64,000 bases of DNA from assembly GCF_013393905.1 (NCBI RefSeq), contig NZ_CP040272.1, forward strand, positions 7,759,501 through 7,823,500. Reading direction: 5' to 3'. The notes beneath the pieces were generated by a model that saw only the letters and a list, made by a program, of their open reading frames with translations, did not search any database and was not told the origin of the DNA. Of the stretch, positions 16,747 to 25,392 are shown one piece after another (the first letter of the stretch is position 1; each line of letters begins with the position of its first letter). The position numbers and the translations under genes are program-made. The DNA is from Nostoc sp. C052. GTDB taxonomy: Bacteria > Cyanobacteriota > Cyanobacteriia > Cyanobacteriales > Nostocaceae.

Positions 16747-18189
16747 TTAAAGTAAAGGAGTCAGCAATCGCGAGACTCTCACAGCTAACTTAAACCAAAA
16801 AGGTTTTTTATCGTACTCATGAAGATCAACAGCAACACAGACGGCTAAATCATCCTCCAACATCTTTTTCACGCTTTGGACAAACTGAGGCTCGGTAACA
16901 AAAGCCATAACTTCAAAATTTAGAGAAAAAGAGCGATTATCTAAATTCACAGTTCCTACTCCTGCAAGATTCTCATCAACTACTATAATTTTCTGGTGCA
17001 TAAACCCATTTTTATAACGATACAATTTGATCCCGATTGTTTCCATCTCAGTGTAGTAAGAGAAGGAACATAAATAAACTAATAAGTGATCGGGTCGATT
17101 TGGTAAGATGATTCGTACATCTACACCTCGCATTGCTGCCAGTTTTAAAGCCGACAATGTTGCCTCATCCGGCACAAAGTATGGACTAGCAATCCAGAGG
17201 TGAGTTTGAGCTTGATTAATTAGTTCGACGAAAAAAAGCTTACAAGCTGGCAAACGATCTGCGGGACCTGTAGGAAGTATAAATGCAGTTTGATTAATTT
17301 CCTGATTAACTTTTACCTGCCAATTAACTTCGATAAGTTTTCGAGTCGCCCAATACCAATCTCGCACAAAGGAATTTTGTAGGCTTTGCACAGTTGGGCC
17401 TTCAAGCATGATATGGGTGTCGCGCCAGGGACTCAATCGAGGATTTTTTCCTAAATATTCGTCACCAATATTCAGTCCACCGACAAATGCTATTTCTCCA
17501 TCCACGACCAAAATTTTCCGATGATTGCGAAAATTAAATTGGAACCAATTACCTTGACCTTTGGTGGTATTAAATGCACTGACTGCAATTCCATGCTGTT
17601 GTAGAGACTCGATATAAGGACGAGATAGTTTCTTTGAACCAATTTCATCGTAGAGAAAGTAGATGCTGATTCCTTGCTTGGCTTTAGCAATCAACGCTTC
17701 TTTAAACTCATTACCTGATTGGTCATCGTTAACAGTATAAAATTGCAACAAAATATAATTTGTCGCCGCTGCAATCTTTTTTAGCATTGCTTCATAGGTT
17801 TGCTGACCATTAATCAGTAATTCGGCAGCATTCCCTGATGTGAAAGAAATATCTGTAAAAGTCTCCGCTAATGGTTGTAATTCAGCGAGATTATCTGGTG
17901 GCGCAACTTGAAATTTAATCAGTTCACTATAAGTAGGATGTAAAAGCTTGTAGTGTTGTGCATAGACTGAGCGCAGTGTTTCAGCATATCCATGAAATTT
18001 AGTTCTTCCTAAAATCCAATACAACGGAATTGCTAGCCAGGGAAAGGTAATTAGAGAAATACTCCAGGCAATTGCCCCTTGGGAAGAACGCACATTCATC
18101 ACTGCATGGGCTGCATGTGTAACTCCCACAAGATGAACAACAACTGTAGCTGTGCTAAAAATTGCGAGAACACTACTATCTACAAGCAT
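16747..18189 (-). CDS. cls: Cardiolipin synthase (phospholipase D family)
   Basis: 480-residue membrane phospholipase-D-type enzyme that condenses two phosphatidylglycerols to cardiolipin. It has two N-terminal membrane segments (about residues 8-28 and 40-60, with the PLDc_N motif). Two HKD catalytic motifs follow: NFRNHRKILVVDGEIAFVGG (about residue 225) and FMHQKIIVVDENLAGVGT (about residue 400). Length and organisation are standard for bacterial Cls. It is monocistronic as seen, and the spacer upstream holds dispersed repeats. Other PLD-type transphosphatidylases remain possible. Confidence 0.9.
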   Translation of the reverse strand: MLVDSSVLAIFSTATVVVHLVGVTHAAHAVMNVRSSQGAIAWSISLITFPWLAIPLYWILGRTKFHGYAETLRSVYAQHYKLLHPTYSELIKFQVAPPDNLAELQPLAETFTDISFTSGNAAELLINGQQTYEAMLKKIAAATNYILLQFYTVNDDQSGNEFKEALIAKAKQGISIYFLYDEIGSKKLSRPYIESLQQHGIAVSAFNTTKGQGNWFQFNFRNHRKILVVDGEIAFVGGLNIGDEYLGKNPRLSPWRDTHIMLEGPTVQSLQNSFVRDWYWATRKLIEVNWQVKVNQEINQTAFILPTGPADRLPACKLFFVELINQAQTHLWIASPYFVPDEATLSALKLAAMRGVDVRIILPNRPDHLLVYLCSFSYYTEMETIGIKLYRYKNGFMHQKIIVVDENLAGVGTVNLDNRSFSLNFEVMAFVTEPQFVQSVKKMLEDDLAVCVAVDLHEYDKKPFWFKLAVRVSRLLTPLL

Positions 18190-18247
18190 CTTAATTTTTT
18201 TGAGTATTGCTAAGTAGGTGGATCTAAATAAATATAAGATAGTTCGT

Positions 18248-19361
18248 CATTGCGTTGGCGTAAGCCTTCCCGCAGGCTACGAAGTGTTCGCGGAGCGTCT
18301 GAGTTGCAATTGCAAAGACTGAGATTGCCACGCTTCACTTCGTTCCGTATCCTGCGGGTTCTCCGAAAGAGTACGCAATGACATTTTATATTTAATTGCG
18401 TCTACTTACTTATAAGTAAATTCTGCCAGCAATGGTTTATGATCTGATGAACAAATTTCGTCTAGCACTTTCGCACTAGCTTTCTTCACACTGATATCTC
18501 GGTAAAAGATATGATCTAAAGGGGGTGAGAATAGGAAGCGTTTAATTTTATCCTGATGATGAGGTGCGAAAACTACAGGTGTTAACCCTAGTTTTGTTGT
18601 TACTTGATTGAGGATAACTGCTCTTTTTCGACTCCAAGTATTAAAATCTCCTGAAAATATTAGTGGGCCACGATGTATAGATAACGCTAGCTCTAATTCT
18701 TGAAGTTGTATTTTAAATTTATTTAAATCTACAAAATTTATCAAATGGCTATTAATTGTCAAGAGAGTTGTGCTTTGTTCAGATAGCAGATACTCAGTAA
18801 TTAAAGAAATTTTAGGAGTTCTCACAATCGGCTCAAGATGTTGAGTAGTGATAACTTTTTTGCTAATTGGACTGATTGTAGCTGCTGTGAAAATCCCCGA
18901 ATAGGTTTGATGATGAATATCTACAAAGTTAGGTGCAAAGCTCCAATTCATTTTCAGCCATTTGCCCCATTCATCTGCTTCTAATTTGAGAGAAAATTCT
19001 TGTAAAAATATCAGGTTTGGTTGATAAGTATCAATAATTTTTACAAAATCTTTTACCCAATTTTTATTATAGTTTTGTTTAGCAATATTCCAATTGAGAA
19101 TTTTAATTGATTTACTATCAATTTCTGTTTGGAGGGAATTATTTTTATCAATTGTCAGTTCTTGCAAACGCAGAAATCTATAACCTGGAACAAATTTAGT
19201 TATGAGAGTATTGACGTGTTCTTGAATATTAGACATCACTAATATTAAAATGGATTTCTTCTAGCTTAACGCTATTGAATAGTTGCTACCCTGGGGGTTC
19301 TCCGAATGAGTAAGTTCCAGTTCGTTGCATACACTGCGGGAAGGCTTACGCCAACGCAATG
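18248..19361. repeat. 27-bp perfect inverted repeat flanking the EEP-family gene
   Basis: 18248-18274 (CATTGCGTTGGCGTAAGCC...) is the exact reverse complement of 19335-19361. Flanking sequence shares further words in opposite order (GGTTCTCCGAAAGAGTA at about 18357, GGTTCTCCGAATGAGTA at about 19294). The gene at 18406-19239 is therefore bracketed by two oppositely oriented copies of one dispersed element. No transposase is present. Confidence 0.85.
18406..19239 (-). CDS. Endonuclease/exonuclease/phosphatase (EEP) family protein
   Basis: 277-residue protein with the EEP (DNase I-like) fold. Diagnostic stretches are the N-terminal KILNWNIAKQN (metal-site Asn), LIFLQEFSL (catalytic Glu), SGDFNTWS (Asp-Asn pair) and the C-terminal SSDHKPLLAEF (Asp-His pair), spanning about residues 45-275. 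These are all the key residues of the family. No signal peptide is evident. The substrate could be DNA, a phospholipid or a phosphoinositide-like compound and cannot be told from sequence. The composition is more AT-rich than the neighbours, and the gene is bracketed by inverted dispersed repeats. Confidence 0.85.
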   Translation of the reverse strand: MMSNIQEHVNTLITKFVPGYRFLRLQELTIDKNNSLQTEIDSKSIKILNWNIAKQNYNKNWVKDFVKIIDTYQPNLIFLQEFSLKLEADEWGKWLKMNWSFAPNFVDIHHQTYSGIFTAATISPISKKVITTQHLEPIVRTPKISLITEYLLSEQSTTLLTINSHLINFVDLNKFKIQLQELELALSIHRGPLIFSGDFNTWSRKRAVILNQVTTKLGLTPVVFAPHHQDKIKRFLFSPPLDHIFYRDISVKKASAKVLDEICSSDHKPLLAEFTYK

Positions 19362-19522
19362 AAATATCGTAAGTGATTAGACGTATATGATAAGTAGTCA
19401 GACAAAAATATTTACAGTCATTGCGATGTTTCACGACTTAATGGGAAAAGTCAGGTTATTCAGACGCGACTCAAAAATGCTCGCTACCACAGACTCGAAG
19501 AGAGCTGCGCTTTTGGGTATAT

Positions 19523-20827
19523 TTAAATTGCCAGAGTAATTATAAACTTCGTTCCTTTTCCATAAGTTGACAAGCAGTTGATTTGTCCATTGTGCTTATC
19601 AATAATAATTTGGTAGCTGATAGCTAATCCTAGCCCAGTTCCCTTGCCTACAGCTTTAGTTGTAAAAGATGGTTCAAAAATTCTAGCTTGCACTTCAGGA
19701 GGCATACCAAAAGCATTGTCTTCGATGCAAATTGTAACAGTTTTTTGCTGATGCTCAACTGATGTAGCAATCGTGATGATGTGAGGGGCAGCAGCAACAA
19801 TCTCTTGAACTGAGTGGTTTTGGTGGAGGTCATCAAATGCATCAATAGCATTGGCGATAATATTCATGAATACCTGGTTCAGTTGTCCGGGATAGCAAGT
19901 GATTGGAGGTAACTCACCATATTGTTTGATAATCTCGATTTTAGAGCGCTTTCCTTGATCTTGTAATCGATGTTTTAAGAGCATTAAGGTACTATCAATA
20001 CCTTCGTGAATCTGAAACTCGATCATAGATGAGATATCAGATCGAGCAAAGGTTCTCAGAGAGAGGCTAATGTCTTTCAGACGACCAATCCCCTGGTGCA
20101 TTGATCCCACAATTTTTGGTAAATCTTCAACCAGATAGTCTAAGTCAATTTCTTCAACGAGTTCTTCAATTTCTGGGTCTGGATGTGGTAGCTTTTGCTG
20201 TTGGAGATTCACCAAACGCAGGAGATCCTTTACATATTCTTCAATATGAGAGCAATTTCCACTAATAAAACTAATTGGGTTATTAATCTCATGACCTATG
20301 CCTGCAACAAGTTGTCCGAGAGTGGACATTTTTTCACTCTGGATTAGTTGTAATTGGGTTTGTTGTAATTGTTGTAGAGATTGGCTTAATTCTACGGTGC
20401 GTTCTTGGACTCTTTGTTCTAGGGTACGGGTAAGGTGGGAGATGTTTAGATGTAACTTTAATCGAGCAATGACTTCTTCATGCTGAAAGGGTTTGGTAAT
20501 ATAGTCAACTGCACCAATTTCCAGTCCTTTAACTTTGTCTGTTGCATCAGCCAAAGCAGTCATAAAAATGACCGGAATATTCTGAGTGATGGAATTGGCT
20601 TTCAGTCTACGACAAGTTTCAAATCCATCAATACCTGGCATCATCACATCCAAGAGAATGAGATCGGGAATGGCGTATTCTGTTTGTTCAATGGCGGATT
20701 CTCCATCGGTTGCCATGAGTGTTTTCCAACCACATCTCTGAATCGCTTCTGATAGCACTTTGAGATTGTTGGGATTATCGTCTACCAAAAGTATATGCAT
20801 TGGCTTCAAGAAAGATTCAAGCATCAT
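19523..20827 (-). CDS. Hybrid response regulator/histidine kinase (REC-HisKA-HATPase)
   Basis: 434 residues. The N-terminal receiver domain (about residues 11-125: ILLVDDNPNNLK, phospho-acceptor Asp in LILLDVMMPG, KPF) is followed by a coiled-coil linker. Next come a kinase core with the H-box MSTLGQLVAGIGHEINNPISF (about 170) and an ATPase domain with GKGTGLGLAIS near the C terminus. There is no membrane segment, so it is soluble. The start codon overlaps the stop of the upstream CHASE2 hybrid kinase (ATGA, 20824-20827), so the two are translationally coupled. It could receive phosphate from that sensor through its REC domain and relay it onward. No DNA-binding output is encoded nearby. Confidence 0.92.
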   Translation of the reverse strand: MMLESFLKPMHILLVDDNPNNLKVLSEAIQRCGWKTLMATDGESAIEQTEYAIPDLILLDVMMPGIDGFETCRRLKANSITQNIPVIFMTALADATDKVKGLEIGAVDYITKPFQHEEVIARLKLHLNISHLTRTLEQRVQERTVELSQSLQQLQQTQLQLIQSEKMSTLGQLVAGIGHEINNPISFISGNCSHIEEYVKDLLRLVNLQQQKLPHPDPEIEELVEEIDLDYLVEDLPKIVGSMHQGIGRLKDISLSLRTFARSDISSMIEFQIHEGIDSTLMLLKHRLQDQGKRSKIEIIKQYGELPPITCYPGQLNQVFMNIIANAIDAFDDLHQNHSVQEIVAAAPHIITIATSVEHQQKTVTICIEDNAFGMPPEVQARIFEPSFTTKAVGKGTGLGLAISYQIIIDKHNGQINCLSTYGKGTKFIITLAI

Positions 20828-23700
20828 TGATGTGACTCAGTTGTTACAAAATTTTTAAGGAACTTACGGATTTTTCCGGTTTGGAAGTTGACAGTAAATT
20901 GGCTTAACTCAGTTGCGAAGGGAATTAACTGACTATCTTGCTGAATTAACTCTTTGATTATTCCTTCGATCGCCGGAATATCTCCCATCATTGACAGATG
21001 ATAAAGTTGTTGCAAAACATCCTGTGATGGCAGAACCAATTCAGCATTGGTTTTCTGTTCGGGCTGGTAAGATAACTTTTGAGGTGTGGATTGAGCATAA
21101 ATCCACTGCACTCTTAGTAGCGATCGCAGTGCATTAAATAGTTCATCAATTTGTAGGGGTTTCGGCAAAAATGCTGTAGCCCCTGCTTCAAAACTGCGTT
21201 GCCGATTTTCCTCAAATACACTGGCACTAGAGACAATAATCGGAATAGTATGGGTTTGGGGATTTTCTTGTAAGTTAACCATGAACTCAAAGCCATCCAT
21301 ATTAGGCATGGCTAAATCCAGCAGAATTACATCTGGGTGATGTTCAGTTACCATTTGTAGCCCATGTTTACCGTCACTTGCTTCCAGGGTTCGACAGCCA
21401 ATTCCTTGGAGTAAATTAGCCAACATAGAACAATGGTTAATATCATCATCGACAATGAGAATTTGAGGCCCAGTACCCCGAATACCGATGATTTTCTGGT
21501 GAGTTGGTGCTGCATCTATAGTCGGCGTAAACATAGCTTCTATCTGCCAGTCATGGGAAACTGGTACTGGTACAATCAAATCTAGCCAAAAAAGACTACC
21601 TTCACCCAGGTGACTTTGTACTTGAATTTGGCTTCCCATTAATGTCGCAATTCTTTGACTGATTGCTAATCCCAACCCAGTACCTTCAGATTTTCGTCCA
21701 GCTTCACCTACTTGCTCAAAGGCCAAAAAGATTTTCTCTAGTTGGTCTGGTGACATCCCAATACCTGTATCTTCAATCTGGAAGCGAATCTTCTGGTGTG
21801 TCATTTGTCCATTGTCATTTGTGCAGCCCTGCGTTGAACGGGTTTCCCGGCTTGTAGCAAGTGGCGTCATTGGTTTAAACTCTTGACCAATAACCAAGGA
21901 CTCTTGAGCAATGATATCTACTTTGAAGTTGACGCTACCGTTGTCTGTGAATTTGATAGCATTGCCTAGTAAGTTGATCAAAACTTGCCGTAGCCGCTTT
22001 TCATCGACTTCAATGGCAACTGGTAAGCGATCGCTGATTAAAATATTAAATGCAATCCCTTTCTGTTTCGCTCGAATACTGCAAATCTCAGTGACACCAT
22101 GCAAGAAAGTGGACAAATTTACAGTAGTCGCAACCAAATCTAATTTACGAGCTTCAATTTTTGAAAGGTCGAGAATATCATTGATCAGCATCAGGAGATG
22201 TGTTCCACATTGGTAGATAATGCTGATTCCTTCCAGATTTTTCTCTGTCATGTTTGGTGATACTTCTAGCACTTGGGCAAAACCAAGGATGCCATTAAGC
22301 GGTGTGCGTAGCTCGTGGCTCATATTTGCCAGAAACTCACTCTTTGCTTCATTTGCAGCATCAGCAGCTTGCTTTGCCTCCAAGAGTTCATGAGTTCGCT
22401 CTTCAACTTTGAACTCCAGAGTTTTGGAATAATCCAATAGTTGAGCGTTGACAATTTCTAGTTGCTGATTTGCTTTTTCTAACTGCCTTTGTTTATAGGC
22501 ATTTGTTGTTGCAATTACGCTGCTGATGAATGCGGCTAAAGCAGGTGTGACTGGAATCACAATGCCAGACAAAAACATCCCATAGCCACCCGCGATATAT
22601 ACGCCACTGATGCCTACAGTTGCCCAGAGAATTTTGCCGCCAGGAATCCGTAGTCTGCGACTGGATAAGAGCCAACTACCACTAGAACCGATCGCAGACC
22701 ATAAAATAATCCAGAGTGACGCAGCTATGCTAGAAACGCCGTGCAAGGTTCCCTTCCCGATTTTTGCCCCTTGTACCAGTTGATGGGCAATATTGGCATG
22801 GACAACAACCCCAGGCGTAGGTTTTTGAGTAGATATCCAAGAGGAGCTGAAGGGTGTATTAAAGAAGTCATTGGTACTAGCGGCGGTTGAGCCAATAAAC
22901 ACCATACGATCGCGCATCATCTTGGCTGGAATTCGTCCTGCTAAAACATCGCGCATGGCAACTGTCCGAAATGCCGCCTCTGTTCCATGCCAATTGAGCA
23001 GAATTTGATACCCGCCTAAATCACCATCGGAGTAGCCTGCTTCTTGATTATTCAGCGGGAGGTAAATTGCTTTGCCCAACTGAAACTTTTGCTGCTTGGG
23101 GTCAATACTTTCTAAGGTGATCTTATCGGCTTCCAGGTACTTGAGCGCCACCTGAGTTGCCAGCCCAGCTTTGAGCGTACCTTTCTCCTTGGTATCGACT
23201 GCCGTCAGGAGGGCGCGACGCACAAAGCGATCGCCATCCAACACCAAATCTGCTAATCCAACTTGATCGAGTTTCTTCAATTCTGGTGGTGGATTGACAC
23301 GCTCCCCGATGATTTTCTCAACACCGATTAAATTGGGAGTGCTACGGAATATTTTGACCAGTTCTTCATGTCCGCTTCCCTCCGGTAAATCTCGATAGAG
23401 ATCCAGTCCGATGGCTCTGGGTTGCTGCGCCTGAATCTTTTCTAGTAATTTTGCCAATGCCGAATCTGGAATTGGCCATTTACGTACTGATTGGATATCG
23501 CGCTCATCGATTGTGACAATCACAATCTCATCTGCGATCACCGGAAACGATCGCTGACGAACCCATTCATCACGAATTTTCCATTCAAGTAAATTGAAAA
23601 ATCCCAATGACTGCCCGACAATGACAGTCAAAGCAACAGTGGGAGTAATAATCAAAACGCTACGAGTGCGTTGGATAAAGGTCTGGAATCTACGCCACAT
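20824..23700 (-). CDS. CHASE2-domain hybrid sensor histidine kinase
   Basis: 958-residue sensor. An N-terminal membrane helix (about residues 15-35) leads into an extracytoplasmic CHASE2 domain (about 40-320; IVIVTIDERDIQ, RAIGLDLYRD, VFIGSTAAST). Two or three further membrane helices follow (about 325-400). Then come a coiled coil, HisKA (SEFLANMSHELRTPLNGILGF), HATPase_c (DTGIGMS, GTGLGLAIS), and a C-terminal receiver (ILIVDDDINHC, VILLDLAMPNMDG, LPKPLQ). A tail of about 100 residues could be a degenerate relay segment. CHASE2 binds unknown ligands outside the membrane. It lies 111 bp downstream of the DUF928 gene, suggesting it senses the state of the envelope or the exoproteins encoded upstream. 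Confidence 0.93.
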   Translation of the reverse strand: MWRRFQTFIQRTRSVLIITPTVALTVIVGQSLGFFNLLEWKIRDEWVRQRSFPVIADEIVIVTIDERDIQSVRKWPIPDSALAKLLEKIQAQQPRAIGLDLYRDLPEGSGHEELVKIFRSTPNLIGVEKIIGERVNPPPELKKLDQVGLADLVLDGDRFVRRALLTAVDTKEKGTLKAGLATQVALKYLEADKITLESIDPKQQKFQLGKAIYLPLNNQEAGYSDGDLGGYQILLNWHGTEAAFRTVAMRDVLAGRIPAKMMRDRMVFIGSTAASTNDFFNTPFSSSWISTQKPTPGVVVHANIAHQLVQGAKIGKGTLHGVSSIAASLWIILWSAIGSSGSWLLSSRRLRIPGGKILWATVGISGVYIAGGYGMFLSGIVIPVTPALAAFISSVIATTNAYKQRQLEKANQQLEIVNAQLLDYSKTLEFKVEERTHELLEAKQAADAANEAKSEFLANMSHELRTPLNGILGFAQVLEVSPNMTEKNLEGISIIYQCGTHLLMLINDILDLSKIEARKLDLVATTVNLSTFLHGVTEICSIRAKQKGIAFNILISDRLPVAIEVDEKRLRQVLINLLGNAIKFTDNGSVNFKVDIIAQESLVIGQEFKPMTPLATSRETRSTQGCTNDNGQMTHQKIRFQIEDTGIGMSPDQLEKIFLAFEQVGEAGRKSEGTGLGLAISQRIATLMGSQIQVQSHLGEGSLFWLDLIVPVPVSHDWQIEAMFTPTIDAAPTHQKIIGIRGTGPQILIVDDDINHCSMLANLLQGIGCRTLEASDGKHGLQMVTEHHPDVILLDLAMPNMDGFEFMVNLQENPQTHTIPIIVSSASVFEENRQRSFEAGATAFLPKPLQIDELFNALRSLLRVQWIYAQSTPQKLSYQPEQKTNAELVLPSQDVLQQLYHLSMMGDIPAIEGIIKELIQQDSQLIPFATELSQFTVNFQTGKIRKFLKNFVTTESHQ

Positions 23701-23811
23701 GGTGACTGGGGATTAGGGACTCGGAAGCTGAGATTAGGGACTGGGGAGCAGGGATTAGGGAAAATAACTAAGCCCCATACCCCAGATCAATGCCCCATAC
23801 TCAAATTGCTG

Positions 23812-24732
23812 TTAGTTAGCAGATGCGAATAACGGGGCTGTCATAATCTCCTTCAAGCTAACTGAAGAAAGGAGTTCTTCCCATTGTTTGGTAAAAGTTA
23901 CATTTGTCGGTTGAGCATTATGTAGGGTTGCCAGTGTTTCCACACAGTCATACCAAACTCCATTTTTACCAAAAGCTGCCGCCCGCTTCAAAGCATCTTT
24001 CTGCTGCATCGCTGTTGCCAGTTCAGCCGTAGGCTGGATGCGTTGAATCCAACCATCAACATAAGGCGTACTTGGGCTGAGTTGTCCATCCACTTTGACA
24101 GCTAAGAACCAATGGTAGTTTTTGCCAACAGCTAAAGTGGGTGCATCATCTGGTAATTTTACAGCGATCACGCCAGCTTTGAGAGCAATAGGAATGGTCA
24201 TTTGATACTGCGTATTGCCAGTTTCATCCTTGAGGCTAAACACAGCTTCTTCTGCATTAGAAGTCGGGAGATATACCAGAATTGTAGGGCGTTCAGACAC
24301 AGTTGTGCCATAGAAGCTTTGCGGTAGGAGTGCGATTAGGGCTGCTGGGCCTGCCGATCCTGTAGTTGCAGGATTTAAGTAGTAAGTACCAACGCGGGAA
24401 GCTCCCCCACTAGCCTGTTGAGGAGTGCCTTTATCAGCACTAGGTGTAAACAAACTACCACGGGAAGCTCCTCCTGTTGCTTGTTGAGGCGCACCCTTCC
24501 CTGCAACAGGTGTAAAGAGGCTGCCTCTAGAAGCTCCTCCCGTTGCTTGGCTGGGAGCGCCTTTACCAGAAGTAGGAATAAAGAAATTACCACGGGAAGC
24601 TCCACCGGTTGCTTGGCTGGGAGTACCATTGGTGATTGGTGGGGTAAATGTCACAGCATAGGCACTGTTCCATGTACCACTAGCAAGCAGAGCGATGACG
24701 CTTAATGCACTAGCTAAATATCGACGTTTCAT
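23812..24732 (-). CDS. Secreted DUF928 protein with four GGASR repeats
   Basis: 306 residues. The signal peptide ends about at residue 26 (...SAYA). Residues 29-117 form four near-identical repeats of about 22 residues with core (S/Q)QA(T/S)GGASRG, spaced by GKGAP/DKGTP and FTP elements. The rest (about 118-290) is the DUF928 domain (LIALLPQSFYGTTVSERPTILVYLP; YHWFLAV; DGWIQRI) with a single Cys in WYDCVETLA. The DNA repeats are equally conserved, pointing to recent expansion. DUF928 proteins are cyanobacterial, of unknown function, and often neighbours of CHAT proteins. It is probably periplasmic or outer-membrane associated. It lies between the CHAT gene and the CHASE2 kinase on the same strand. 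Confidence 0.85.
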   Translation of the reverse strand: MKRRYLASALSVIALLASGTWNSAYAVTFTPPITNGTPSQATGGASRGNFFIPTSGKGAPSQATGGASRGSLFTPVAGKGAPQQATGGASRGSLFTPSADKGTPQQASGGASRVGTYYLNPATTGSAGPAALIALLPQSFYGTTVSERPTILVYLPTSNAEEAVFSLKDETGNTQYQMTIPIALKAGVIAVKLPDDAPTLAVGKNYHWFLAVKVDGQLSPSTPYVDGWIQRIQPTAELATAMQQKDALKRAAAFGKNGVWYDCVETLATLHNAQPTNVTFTKQWEELLSSVSLKEIMTAPLFASAN

Positions 24733-25392
24733 GATGTTGGATTTCCTTCGAGAAATGGTGATACAAAGTAAGTCGGTCTAATAAAAGCAAACTGTGTGAA
24801 GAAAGGTAAATAAGGTTAAAACCCTTTTTTCCTCAGCCTCCTGCCCCCTGTTCCCTGCCTGATCCCAACGATAATTCTTGACGCTGACCTATTTAAGTAC
24901 ATTTATTCTGACTGTGGGAATCAGCTGGGAAAATCAGTTCAGCTAACAGCTAAAGCTTTCAATACCTACTACAAATATAAATGAATTTTGCTGATTATGG
25001 TGTAATGATTCTGACATTTATTTAGATATTAACTGAGTAAATTTACGTGATTAAAAAGAGGTCAGGAGATCAGAAAATAGAGTGAAGCCAATATGGTTCG
25101 GTTAAGGTTTTTTGATGAAAATTCAAGATTATAAAGATGGGATAAATTGTCATCAAAACGAAAAACTCATTCATGATTGTAGAGATAGCGATTCATCGCG
25201 TCTCTTGCCTTAACCAAACAGTATTGAGAGTGAAGCTTGCACTTTAAATCCCTGTCTGAAATTTCTTTAATTTTGAATTTTGTTAGCGAGTCTTCGTACC
25301 CCTGCGGGGAAGCAAGCTACGCGCAGCGTCTGTCTGCGACACGCTGCGCGAACGTAGAGAGCGTCATTTTGAATTTTGAATTGTTAACTCCT
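24733..25392. repeat. 660-bp spacer upstream of the DUF928 gene, with dispersed repeats
   Basis: No gene is seen. It contains a TTGTAGAGATAGCGATTCATCGCGTCTCT copy with its CTTAACCAAACAGTATTG tail (25177-25226). A G/C-rich palindromic element lies at about 25286-25370 (CTGCGGGGAAGCAAGC, ACGCTGCGCGAACG). The rest, nearer the DUF928 start, is AT-rich and probably holds its promoter. This gap may separate the CHAT and DUF928 transcripts. Confidence 0.6.

Noticed and set aside
24375..24705. Open frames opposite and out of frame with the DUF928 repeats
   Set aside because: They are shadows created by the repetitive DNA of the GGASR repeats.
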